64,000 nucleotides of DNA from positions 460,984,501-461,048,500 of the forward strand of contig CM028129.1 of NCBI GenBank assembly GCA_016271365.2, read 5' to 3'. Source of the DNA: Neoceratodus forsteri (taxonomy: Eukaryota; Chordata; Ceratodontiformes; Ceratodontidae). The stretch's first letter is position 1. Each line of letters starts with the position of its first letter. Below, in pieces: positions 45,135 to 55,934 of this stretch. A model generated the notes under the pieces. The model worked only from the letters and a program-made list of their open reading frames with translations, had not been told where the DNA came from and ran no database searches. Both the position numbers and the translations under genes were made by a program.

Positions 45135-46211
45135 TGCATTTGCAGTCATAGTAGCTCTGCCAGAATTTGTTTCTTATAGCCAATGGTTTTGGAATTACAA
45201 TCCTATACCAGAGATTCCTTACCTGTCTTAGAGAAAATAAAAGACATATGCTGGCAGCCTGAGTTTTTATGGTTGTTGATAGATCTGTGTTCCTTATATA
45301 TCTGTATCCCCCACCAGCTGGAAATAGAGGCTTTGAATTATTTCCTTGCTAACAGTCCTTATTTAGAGGGTTTACCACCAATGTTTTTGACAGATGTTGT
45401 GGATTTTATTTTTTTGAGACATAATTATTTTTTGTTCAATAATAACATTTATTTGCAGAATAGGGGAACAGCGATGGGGCAATAGTTACCCCAGCCTACA
45501 CAGGTTTATACCTAGGCTGGTGGGAAACTAAACATATTTTCAATAAGGGGAACATGTACCTGGGTAACATTGCATTTTGGAACAGGTACATAGATGATTT
45601 GCTCATTATTTGGTGAGGAACAGAAATGGAGGCTAAAGCCTTTTTAGAAGGGCTAAATAACAATAACGTAAATCTACCCTTTACATATAGGATTGAGAAA
45701 AACAAATAGATTTTTTAGACCTCACACTTTCAGTAACAGAGAATGGGGAAATAGATAGCCTCTGCTACAGAAAAAAAAAACAGCAAGGAATGTCATTTAA
45801 CATGCAAAAAGTGCGCATCCACCATCTTTAATAAATTTTATTCTGTACGGACAGTTTTTAAGGTTGAGAAAAAAATGATCTTCTGAGCAGACTTTTGAAA
45901 CACGAACTAATGAAATGTGGCAAAGATTTTTTGAAAGGGGTTATGATGTGAACATTCTAACTCAGGCGTTGTATAGGGTAAGATCAAAAGACATGGAAAA
46001 AATTACTTAGACCAAAAATAAGGGCAAAGGAAAATGATGAAAGGATTACTTTTGTTGTGGAATTTAACATAATTTCCCTTAAGGTTAAAAATACCCTACT
46101 TAAGAATTAGGGTCTGTTGGAGCACTGTGCCATACCCGGTCTGTTTTCCAAGGTACCACGTGTCACATTTAGTAAAGCAAAAAATCTTGGGGCTATGGTA
46201 TCCCGTATTCA
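45135..46211 (+). mobile_element. Penelope-like element, RT palm half
   Basis: Continues the Penelope-like element of 38.1-40.06 kb: 'PMVLELQSYTRDS' (45180), motif A 'LIDLCSLYICIPH' (45280), 'NYFLFNNNIYLQNRGTAMG' (45420-45480) and motif C 'NRYIDDLLIIW' (45583). Further C-terminal segments ('EVEFNIISLKVKN'-type, about 46060-46190) are in shifting frames. It is cut at 46211 by a CR1, so the GIY-YIG endonuclease typical of this superfamily is not seen. Confidence 0.85.
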
Positions 46212-47394
46212 TTATAGAAACTTAAAATTTGATGGCAGATAAGGACCGCTTGGACCACCCAGTCTGCCCATTTCCCTACCTAATGGATAAGCTGTAGATC
46301 CTAGCTAACCAACAGCCTACTTCTTCCACCCTCCACCCCAAGAATTGCCTTATGTCTGTCCCATGCATTCTTGAATTCCACCACTGTTTTTGACTCCACA
46401 ACATCCTCAGGAAGGCTGTTCCATGCATCCACAACCCTCTTCATGAAAAAATACTTCCTCACATTACCTCTGAGCTGTCCCCCCTCTAGCTTCAGATTGT
46501 GCCCCCTTGTTCTTGCACACCTCTTTTTCTGAAAGATGCTACCCTCTTGGACTTTGTTGATTCCCTTGAGGTATTTGAAAGTTTCAATCATGCCCCCCCC
46601 CCTCTCCTCGAGGCTATGCATATTAAGATCTTTAAGTCTCTCTTGATATGTCTTCTGGTGCAGACCCTGCACCATTTTAGTTGCCCTCCTCTGAACTGCC
46701 TCCATCCTGTCTATGTCCTTGTGGAGATGGGGTCTCCAGAACTGGATGCAGTACTCCAGATGGGGTCTCACCAACTGTCTGTACAGGGGGATAATAACTT
46801 CCTGTTTTCTGCTGGTGATACCTCTCCCTATACATCCCAGTATCCCCACAGCCCTCCCTACCGCCTTCTCACATTGCTTGCCAACCTTAAGGTCATCTGA
46901 TATGACTGCCCTCCTGGTCCCTTTCCATTTTTGTTGTTGTTACTATCTCCCCCCATTGTGTGCTCTTCCCCTGGGTTTTTGTTTCCCAGGTGCAATACTT
47001 TGCACTTCTTTGCACTGAATCCAAGCTGCCATACTTCTGACCATTCCTCCCAACCTTGCCAAGTCCCTTCTCATTCTTTCCATGCCTCCTTGTGTATCAA
47101 CTCTATTGCAGATCTTTGTGTTGTCTGCAAAGAGATATACTTTTCCTTCCAGTCCATCTGCAATGTCACTTATAAAGACATTAAAGAGGACTGGTCCTAG
47201 TACTGAACCCTGCAGTACCCCACTAGTATTCCCCCTTTCTTCAGAGTGGACTCCATTTACTATTACTTTCTGTGTCCTGTTCTCCAGCCAATTTTTTACC
47301 CAGGTTACCATCTTGGAACCCACTCCCAGGCTCGTTAATTTGACTACTAATCTTTTGTGTGGGACTGTGTCAAATGCCTTGCTAAAGTCTAGGT
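46212..47394 (-). mobile_element. Young CR1 LINE, 5'-truncated
   Basis: The minus-strand 3' end is at about 46212 (plus 'ATAGAAACTTAAAATTTGAT'), of the same subfamily as 17738-20167. It encodes 'RPHLEYCIQFWRPHLHKDID' (46740), motif C decayed to 'LFADNTKICN' (47130), 'SGVLQGSVLGPVLFNVF' (47200) and 'LDFSKAFDTVPHKRL' (47390), where it ends. The Asp-to-Asn change in motif C kills the RT. It inserted into or beside the Penelope-like element. Confidence 0.9.
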
Positions 47395-47662
47395 GTGACA
47401 GCGACAGAAGCAGGAACAGCCCGAAGGTCCCATCCCTCAGGTGTGACAGTAGCAGTGGCACTATGGCCTCCATCTCTCAGGGCTGAGAGCAGCAGTACTA
47501 AGACCTCAGTTCCTTAGGTGTGATAGAAGCAGCTGCAACACTGCAGCCTCCATTCCTCAGGGGTAATTGCAGATGTACTATGGTCCCGATCCCTGAGGTG
47601 TGATAGCAGTAGCAACAGTGCAGCCCCCATCCCTCAGGAGTGACGGCAGTAGTGGCAGCACT
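47393..47662. repeat. About 40-bp minisatellite, seven units
   Basis: Each unit opens 'GTGTGACAG(C/T)AGCAG' or a variant and closes 'CCATCCCTCAG'. Units start near 47393, 47441, 47483, 47518, 47561, 47597 and 47637. It begins exactly at the truncated 5' end of the CR1. Confidence 0.85.
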
Positions 47663-48003
47663 ACAATTTCTTTCTTTCAACATCCACACTGCTTATGCCT
47701 AAGTTAAACATTTCTAGATCTCTTAGCTTGTCAGAACTCAGATGTGAATTAAGTCAAACCACTAGACATCAAGGTGGACTTCCTTGGTTAAGTTTTAACT
47801 GCCTGAATTAGCTTCTTTGAAATAAAGTGCTTCCACCTGAAAAATACACAAGTGATTAGTACAGGACCTTCTAATAGAAAGTCATGCATCTCTGAAACAT
47901 GTGGATACTTTTTTTTTTAACTTGGTCTCCATGAAAAGGGGTCTCTCGGTTTTCATGTCTGAGCTCAGATGTGTATTGAGAGCTACTCTGCCTACAGGCT
48001 TCA
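47663..48003. other. Unassigned sequence
   Basis: No gene or repeat recognised between the minisatellite and the 232-bp duplication. Confidence 0.4.
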
Positions 48004-48446
48004 TACAGTATCTGGGGCCTTACCTTCTATGTTCCCCTGAGTGTGCTTTCTGGCTTGGGTGTGGATGCAGCACACCACACCACTCAATACTGCTAGCATC
48101 ATGCAGTGGCAGGTAGAGACGATAAACATGGGTTCATATAGCAAACTCAAGGGGACACAGATGCTGAGGCCTTCAGACTTACTTAGTGGAGCACAACAAA
48201 CAACAGCAGCAGCCCCACTCTAACCAATGGCATTGTACAGCATCTGGCATCTTACCTGATATGTGCCTTTGAGTGTGCAGTCTGGCTTGGGTGTTGTTGC
48301 AGCACCCTCCACACCCACACTGGCATCATGCAGTGGCAGGTAGGGTAGGGTAGCAACAGTACCCAGATCATGCAGCAAATTCAGATGCACACTGAAGCTA
48401 AGCTCCCTCACTCAGAGTCACACATTTAACAACAGCAGCATGGAGA
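48004..48446. repeat. 232-bp tandem duplication
   Basis: Two divergent copies start at 'ACAGTATCTGG' (48005) and 'ACAGCATCTGG' (48237). Shared words include 'TCTGGCTTGGGTGT', 'GCATCATGCAGTGGCAGGTAG' truncated to twenty bases, and AACAACAGCAGCA near the end. Confidence 0.75.
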
Positions 48447-48924
48447 ACTGCCAGCATTTACACCATCAGCAGCCCAGCTCACTTGCCTACCCTCACCCAC
48501 CCAGCTTAAGAAAAATCACTCCCAAAATTAAAAACAAAGTAGTGATGCAGTCTGGTGGTGCACAATACTGGCAAGTGGTAGTATTTGTGTTTGTGAGCTG
48601 AGCTGATCCAGACCCTGCTGCCCAGGGCTGGTGGCGTATAGAGCATGATGCAGAGGTACTGCATGTTGACCTTGGGGGGGAATACCTCAGGTGGAAGTGT
48701 GGGCTGTCATAATGATTTGGGTGACCGTACAGCTTTTTAAGACCCCTCTAGCTGGTTCATTAATGCAGAAAGACACTCAGTTCAGCAAACAAGCATCCCT
48801 TGAGCATCCTAGCTCAGCAAGACAGTTCAATTTCCTAGGGACACACATTTAAATAAATGCAGTTAAGGACACCCGACCGCCCCTCCCAATTCTCATTTGT
48901 GTTGATACTAAGTTTTTGGGGTAT

Positions 48925-50535
48925 TGCAACCCCCTTGTTCCCAGGGGTTACTAGAATCCCAGTTAGAATCAGTGGCAGGCAGGGAAAGTAGCTTGTGAAG
49001 TGCCAGGTAAATGGGCTTCACATTGTCACACTTTGTTTTCAGCCTCAGCTGAGCTGGAGTGATGATGTAATCTTAGAACTCTCGCAGCGGCATAAGCCAC
49101 ACTCTGGCAAGCAGTTGTCAGCTAGAGTAGAATGTTCAGTAGTCTGTGAGTGAGTCTTCCAGGAGGAGGCTGCAGCTTGCTATGCAGCTCCTCATTTAGC
49201 TCTGACAGAGAACTACCTCTTTAGTTTTGGGTAGTTTGTTCTCACCCTACAAGAAGAACACAGAAGACAGTGTCTGAAGTTGTGGAGACATTGCTAAGTG
49301 GGTTTTCCTTTGAGCCATCCCAAAATGGATGGGGGCGATCTTCAGCATTCAGAGCAATCCCCTCAATCCATTCTGTCTGGTGAAGCTGCCTTGGACATCT
49401 TCATTTGTTGTGAGTATAACTTTTCTTCTGAGTAAGCCCAGAAGGGGCACCTGCAATACCTAGGGGTGAATTTCTTTGACAAAGGGACTCTGTCACCTAG
49501 ACGTTCTGTGTTTTAAAAGTGTCTGCCTACTTTGGAGTCCAGTATGTGACCGTCCAAGTACAGAACTTTTAATGTCTGACACCTCAGAGGTGTGTATGTG
49601 TAGTATGTTAAGTGTGAAATACATTTCAAGACAGCATCTACAGTTTTCTACAGTTGTGTGGTGTTTTTAACCAGATGAATAGCCGAGGATAAACTTGGAA
49701 GCAAAAGGTGGGAGACCCCCCATCTGGAGTGACCCTGTTTACCTCTCCGGGTTCAGTTTGGGCACCAGAACTTTTTCATTTAGTACAACTGGCCCATGCC
49801 TAATGGAAGTAGTTACCCCTGTACGTGGGTTGTTTTCTCTCAGTTTACCCCAGTATGGTGGGTTCTGAAAGTCCTGAGCCTGGATGTGCTCTTTTGTGGT
49901 CATGTGTACCACCTTCATTCCTCATGAAATATGGGAAAGTATCCTAGTACTGGCCATGTGTGCCTAGTCAATGGGAAATGTACCAGTTCTGGCCATGTGT
50001 GTTAATCTCCATTTCAGAACCAGGGTGTTCACTGTTTTGTGTTACTTCAGCCTATGCTAAAGGAGAATGTCAGGAATTTCTGTACCCTGGAGAATCTGCA
50101 TTACCAGTATGTGTAGCCCTGTGGGGGTCCATCTTCACTTTGTGATTGTTCCTACTTTGTTACATGAATAAAAGCCACACTCTAGAATCCCAACCTGGCT
50201 TGGACAGTATTGTTATTGCTTCCTTGTCTGGATTTACTTGGTTGCCCCTATCCAGAAGTGCAAACCTAGCATAATTGTGAGCAATCATTTTCTCTCAGGG
50301 ACCTGGGTTGCTGGCCATGGTAACCGGTCCCCCCAGGTGTATGTCAAGTAGCCACACTTGGGTTAGACTGTTCTAGTGTAACAGTCGGGTCACCTAACCT
50401 AACAGTGGCCATTTCTCTGTTTTCCAAATCTGTATTCACTTATATAAATCCCCACCCCTCTCATTTGCCCCTAGATGTCTGTGGAGAGAGGAGCAGCCCT
50501 GCTAGTTAAAAAGGGGGGCTGATGGGGGGGTTACA
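48925..50535 (+). repeat. 5' LTR of the 7-kb element
   Basis: 1611 bp; starts TGCAACCCCC (the TGT of the other copy mutated to TGC) and ends GGGGGTTACA. AATAAA occurs at about 50167 in 'CATGAATAAAAGCC', leaving about 360 bases of U5, so transcription is on plus. Confidence 0.93.
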
Positions 50536-50539
50536 AAAA

Positions 50540-50558
50540 TGAGGGCTTGTCCGATGAT
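50540..50558 (+). other. Primer binding site, tRNA-Pro-like
   Basis: TGAGGGCTTGTCCGATGAT begins four bases after the LTR. The class I retroviral tRNA-Pro site is TGGGGGCTCGTCCGGGAT; twelve of the first fourteen bases agree. Confidence 0.75.
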
Positions 50559-51966
50559 GTGTTTTTGAATTTTGGGAGAAAGCAAGAGATGTTTGCTCAG
50601 GTTGTGGCTAGCATTTTGTCTGTCTGGCAGTTAGTAGCCCAAAACTGGAAGCTTTGCACAGAAGGAATTTGCACAGAGTAGTGCCATCCATATGTGTCGC
50701 TGTGTGCCTGCTGTTCATGTGCTGCTGTGATTGTGCCAACATTTACCAAGGAGCTGTAAAGCCAATCTGTGTGTGCCCCTTGTCCTGCATCAAAAGTAGA
50801 ACGTTTACCAGCTTTAATTTTCTGTGACAGAAAAGTATTGTGGACTTTGGGAAACAAACAGACAATTGTGCTCTGAAGGTTTCATGTGCTTATTGTGTGA
50901 AATGGGGGAGTTGCTAAAGAAATAGTCAAGTTCTGAGTGAAAAAATGGTCAAAAACGGTGCTCCTACCATGGAAAAGGTCAGTTGAGAAAAAAAGTTGTT
51001 TTGCAGTTTAAATTTTGCCTGCTCGATGATCACTGTGGAGGAAAAGCATGAGAAGAGAGAGAGAGAGAAGCTCATTTGCATGGCATCGAGTGATTGGTGA
51101 GACTGCAATCAGTCCTGCCCCTAGCCAGCTTCAGAGTGCTGCCCAGTGTTCAAGAGGGAGAGAGTGAGTGGTATGTGAGCTGGAAGCAGGAGAATTATCG
51201 CGGTGACTGTAAACATTCTAAAATCTGTAAATACAGACTATTTCTGTGTGAAATTGGGCTCAACCCATAATCTGACTGACTGGGAAGCAAGCGTAGTGTC
51301 TGTAGTGACAATTGACGGGATAGCCAGCCTGTTTCAACCCAGTGGCCTTCCAGGATCGGCTTTAGGCCAAGATTTCCATCTGAGCAAGCCAGCTACTGAT
51401 TCAGTGAGTACCATTCAGCAAAACTGAGCTCAAACTGTGTTGTGATTTTCAAAAGCCAGCTGGATCTGTGTGTAAACAGTGTGATTATTTTTGCAAAGAA
51501 GGACTGTAAAGTAATCAAAACAAGCAAGAATTCTGAGCAATAGACTGTGAGCATGTATTATGGATTCAGCAACAGCATAATTTTCTGAGCAAAAAAGAGA
51601 CTGTGAGTTGTATGAGAGGCTACAACAAGCAGGCAATCCTGCTCCTAGAAATACTGTGGCTTTAGTGACTTTAAGTAAGTAAAATTGATTGAAAGCTAAT
51701 TGCAAGTCCAAAAATCATATATATGTGCTGAGGAAGGTAAAAGCAGTGTAGTCATCACAGTTTGAGTAAATTTTCAGTATGCAGTAAGTCGGATATGCAG
51801 TGGCTTGAGTCAGATACAGATTTGTTGATGCATCAGAAGTGCTGCCTCCGCAATTACAAGGTGGGGCAGTAATGTAAACACAGCAGCAGGGAGCCATTTT
51901 GAGAGACTGTTCCAAGTATAGTGGATTCAGTAGTAACAGTGAACTTTTGTGTGTTTATTTGCAGGC
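50559..51966 (+). other. Long non-coding leader with splice-like signals
   Basis: No coding motif. Good donor-like words occur at 51398 ('TCAGTGAGTACC') and about 51672 ('TTTAAGTAAGTAAAA'). A classic acceptor 'TTTATTTGCAG' ends at 51964, two bases before the ATG of the orphan ORF. The layout suggests the ORF was expressed from a spliced message. Confidence 0.5.
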
Positions 51967-53173
51967 ATGGCTTCGGGACCATTCCGCTACCCGGATCATG
52001 CCCGAGCTATGATAGTAGAGGAGGTTGACAAGCTTAAAGAAATAGAGCAATATTTGTACGTTGGAAGTTTGCCTCCTCATGTTGCAATTCCCAACTAGCC
52101 TGTGAGAGTATGCATAATGTGCCTCAAGGCTGGGAGGAACATATTCTTGATTCCTCACTGTTTAGGGTGTTTAGAGAAGCAAGGTCTGACTAGAACATCC
52201 CAAATTCGTTTGGCTCCCACTTGGACAAAAGTAGAAGACCCTGCATGTAGAGCACACAGCACCAGGTTGAACCTGCTGGGGGAGGCCCAGCAGAGTGTGG
52301 CACAAAGGAAGAGGGCGTGGATGTACTGCCAGAGCAGATTCCTTGTGATGTCTCCATGCCTGTGTTGCAGATGGACAATGCGGAGGGAGAGTCAGTGGAT
52401 CCATGGAGAGAGGATCCTAGCCCTAGCCTCATTACAGAGGATGAGGCTCAAGAGACTCTAGAATGGGAGGTGTCTACCTCTGTGCCCAGTGAAGAGTGGA
52501 CTGTCTCAGGAGTGAGGATGACTGCTCACTCCTGAACCCAAATTCTGAGTGAGAAAGAGGGAGAGGAAGAAATATATTTTCCTGTTGATGGTCCCAGTCT
52601 GTAGCCTCAAGCTCTTGCCTTGGAGGAGCCAGAAGAAGAAGTTGGTGACTCCACAGCCCTGCCCTTAGAAGGAGGGGTCAGGGACAAGTTCTATGTTTCT
52701 TTGAGTATGTGACACTGGCAGAACCAGGACTGGCCCCCCCAAGTCAAGCCGAGGGTCGAAAACTGATGAAGAGCAGTAAGGAGGAAAGACTGGTTCATAG
52801 AAAGGCCAACAACGTTTATGGGTGGACCTTTCCTACCTTTCCTCGGATAGTCGGGGAGGAGATTGAGAAACACAGGAAAGCCTTGCTAGAGGAAGAGGCC
52901 AGTCAAGATATTGATCCAAGTACAGCATCCTATGTCAGAAATAAAGTGATAAGAGACAAACTGCAGTTTTGGAAGTTGGGCAGGACATTGTTCATAGACA
53001 CTGTACGACGATATGTGGACCCTAAAGGAAAAGAGACTTTCCATAATGTGAATTATGTATGCCTAGATGGGGTCACAGTTCTTGCACCAGATCCAAATTG
53101 GTACTACCCTCAAGTGTACCATTATCCTGAGAATATGCCCGTGCCTACCCAGAGGAAAGTAGAGCAGTGGTAG
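51967..53173 (+). pseudogene. Orphan ORF of the LTR element, broken
   Basis: I do not recognise this protein. It opens with ATG at 51967 ('MASGPFRYPDHARAMIVEEV'). After 43 codons an in-frame TAG interrupts it. The same frame then holds a possible zinc site ('CIMCLKAG' and 'HCLGCL', C-x2-C ... C-x2-C). A shifted frame (from about 52317) is strongly acidic ('DNAEGESVDPWREDPSPSL', 'EDEAQETLEWEV'). A third frame (52709-53173) is basic then globular ('RLVHRKANNVYGWTFP', 'FIDTVRRYVDPKGK', 'NWYYPQVYHYPENMP'). Zinc site plus acidic region suggests a nuclear regulator, perhaps an accessory transactivator or captured host gene; this is inference. Confidence 0.5.
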
Positions 53174-54310
53174 CAAGTGTCTGCCATCCAGCTGTTGCTG
53201 TACCCATGTTGTTCCACCAGTCTGGTGTTCCAGGATCCAAGGTGCATCCAGATTCGTCAGCCTCTACAGTGTGCCTTTCCAATTTCAACTCCTGGTCTTC
53301 TAGATGCCAAGATGACATCAATCCAGCTGTTATCCAGATTCATCACCTGGGATTTTGGATGACATCAACTCAGCTGTTCCTTTCCTGTTCCAAGGTTCCA
53401 TCTCCTAGATGACATCACCCCAGCAGTTTTCAGTTCATCATCCTGTTTTCCAGAAGATTTCCACCCAGCTGTATCTGAAAAATGTTGCCAGGGAAAGTCT
53501 TCAGTTGGAGAAGTTGGTGATGCTCATTTTCGTTCTTCAAGGGACTGGTAAGTCCAGACCTTTCTTACTTTATTGACATTGTAATACACATCCTACACCT
53601 GGCAGACTACAAACTGTTGAACTGTCCACAAAGACTCTCCCCTTTGGGACTACAGTGCTTCAAGAACTGTGCTTCACTGGACACCGGCACAGGAGAGACT
53701 CTTCAATGGACCTTGCCTTTGGGAATAACTATTTGTCACTAGTTGAGACATTTAGGGCATTCCATCCCACCAAAAAATGTGTATTGTACATAACGTTAGA
53801 TTTCTTCTACTGTTTTCTACTTTTCTAAAAAATATTTTTTGGGATTCTCCAGTGTTTTGATGGTAAGGGTTATTGTTGTTATACTGCATATTTTGCAGAT
53901 TTGGGGTGCGTTTTGTCTTTTTTTTTCTCTTTCAGGTGGTTCCTGTTAAAGAAGAAAGAAGAGAAGACCAGAAGAGGATGTGGGAACTTATCAGAGTTCC
54001 ACTGCTTTTGTAGAGTGTTTTGTTGAATTGTACAGTTAACAGGTGTTAACAGTTTTCCTTCCACAGGTGTTAGTGCGTGGGGGATAGTAGGAGTGTAATG
54101 CTTGGGTAAAGTGTTAGCTCCGTGTGGTATGGTTTGCAGGTGTCCTGGGCTGGGGGGAGGTCCTCCTTTTTGGTAGGCTTTTGGTTAAATAGGTTTTCCC
54201 TAGAGGGTTAGTGGGATAGACAGGTTGTGGTCACAGCTCTGGTCCATCAGGCTATGCTCTGGACAGTTCTTCCAGAGCCACTGGTTTTCCATAGTAAGAC
54301 TAAGGGTGGG
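53174..54310 (+). other. 3' non-coding part with repeats and an intron-like segment
   Basis: 53300-53470 has three spaced units of 'GATGACATCA' followed by 'CAGCTGTT' or 'CAGCAGTT' (53311, 53358, 53408). A donor 'ACTGGTAAGTCC' at 53550 and an acceptor 'TTTTTCTCTTTCAG' ending at 53935 could bound a small intron. A weak purine tract 'TAAGGGTGGG' precedes the 3' LTR. Confidence 0.45.
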
Positions 54311-55930
54311 TGTAACCCCCTTGTTCCCAGGGGTTACTAGAATCTCAGAATCAGTGGCAGGCAGGGAAGGCAGCTTGTGAAATGCCAGGTAAATGGGTTC
54401 CACACTGTCACACTCTGTTTTCAGTCTCAGCTGAGCTGGAGTGATGATGTAATCTTAGAACTCTCGCAGCGGCATAAGCCACACTCTGGAAAGCAGTTGT
54501 CAGCTAGAGTAGAATGTTCAGTAGTCTGTGAGTGAGTCTTCCAGGAGGAGGCTGCAGCTTGCTGTGCAGCTCCTCATTTAGCTCTGATAGAGAGCTAGCT
54601 CTTTAGTTTTGGGTAGTTTATTCTCACCCAACAAGAAGAACATAGAAGACAGTGCCTGAAGTGGTGGAGACCTTGCTAAGTGGGTTTTCCTTTGCCCCAT
54701 CCCAGGAGGGATAGGGTGATCTTCATGGTTCAGGGCAATCCCCTCAATCCATTCTGTCTGGTGAAGCTGCCTTGGACATCTTAATTTGTTGTGAGTACAA
54801 CTTTACTTCTGAGTAAGCCCAAAAGGGGCACCTGCAATACCTAGGGGTGAATTTTTCTGACAAAGAGACTCTGTCACCTAGACTTTCTGTGTTTTAAAAG
54901 TGTCTGCCTACTTTGGAGTCCAGTATGTGATCGTCCAAGTACAGAACTTTTAACTTCTGACACCTCAGAGGTGTGTGTGTGTGTGTGTGTGTGTGTAGTA
55001 TGTTAAGTGTAAAATACATTTCAAGACAGCATCTACAGTTTTCTACAGTTGTGTGGTGTTTTTAACCAGATGAATGGCCGAGTATAAACTTGGAAGCAAA
55101 CGGTGGGAGACCTCCCATCTGGAGCGACCCTGTCTACCTCTCTGGGTTCAGTTTGGGCACCAGTACTTTTTCATTTAGTGTACCTGGCTAATGCCTAATG
55201 GAAGTAGTTACCCCTGTATGTGGGTTGTGTTCACTCAGTTTACCCCAGTATGGTGGGTTCTGAAAGTTCCTGAGCCTGGATGTGCTCCTTTGTGGTCATG
55301 TGTACCACCTTCATTCCTCAAGAAATATGGGAAAGTATTCTAGTACTGGCCACGTGTGCCTAGTCGATAGGAAATGCACCAGTTCTGGCCGTGTGTGCTA
55401 ATCTCCATTTCAGAACCAGGGTGTTCACTGTTTTGTGTTACTTCAGCCTATGCTAAATGGGAATGTCAGGAATTTCTGTACCCTGGAGAATTTGCATTAC
55501 CAGTATGTGTAGCCCTGTGGGGGTCCATCTTCGCTTTTGTGATTGTTCCTACTTTGTTACATGAATAAAAGCCACACTCTAGAATCCCAGCCTGGTTTGG
55601 ACAGTATTGTTATTGCTTCCTTGTCTGGATTTTCTTGGTTGCCCCTGTCCAGAAGTGCAAACCTAGCATAATTGTGAGCAAACGTTTTCTCTCAGGGACC
55701 TGGGTTGTTGCCCATGGCAACTGGTCCCCCCAGGTGTGTGCCATGTAGCCACACTTGGGTTTGACTGTTCTAGTGTAACAGTTGGGTCACCTAGCCTAAT
55801 GGTGGCCATTTCTCTGTTTTCCAAATCTGTATTCACTTATGTAAACCCTCACCCCTCTTGTTTGCCCCTAGACGTCTGTGGTGAGAGGAACAGCTCTGCT
55901 AGTTAAAAAGGGGGGCTGGGGGGGGTTACA
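54311..55930 (+). repeat. 3' LTR of the 7-kb element
   Basis: 1620 bp, TGTAACCCCC...GGGGGTTACA, closely similar to the 5' copy. Positions 54970-54997 hold a (GT)n expansion of about 13 units where the 5' LTR has only GTGTGTATGTGT. AATAAA at about 55565. Confidence 0.93.
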
Positions 55931-55934
55931 GTAT

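Larger units (their letters stand above)
48925..55930 (+). mobile_element. 7.0-kb LTR retroelement with an orphan ORF
   Basis: Two long direct repeats (48925-50535 and 54311-55930) with TGTAAC...GTTACA ends are flanked by the 4-bp duplication GTAT (48921-48924 and 55931-55934). The 3775-bp interior has a tRNA-Pro-like primer site but no gag, protease, RT, RNase H, integrase or envelope motif that I can find. It contains a long non-coding leader, a broken ORF of about 400 codons (51967-53173) and a 1.1-kb 3' part. It must have depended on another retrovirus for movement. Confidence 0.9.

Noticed and set aside
51967..53173. Assignment of the orphan ORF to a foamy-virus accessory (Bel-type) protein
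   Set aside because: The 3'-located, zinc/acidic character is suggestive, but I see no specific motif match and the primer site is tRNA-Pro-like, unlike foamy viruses. Left unassigned.
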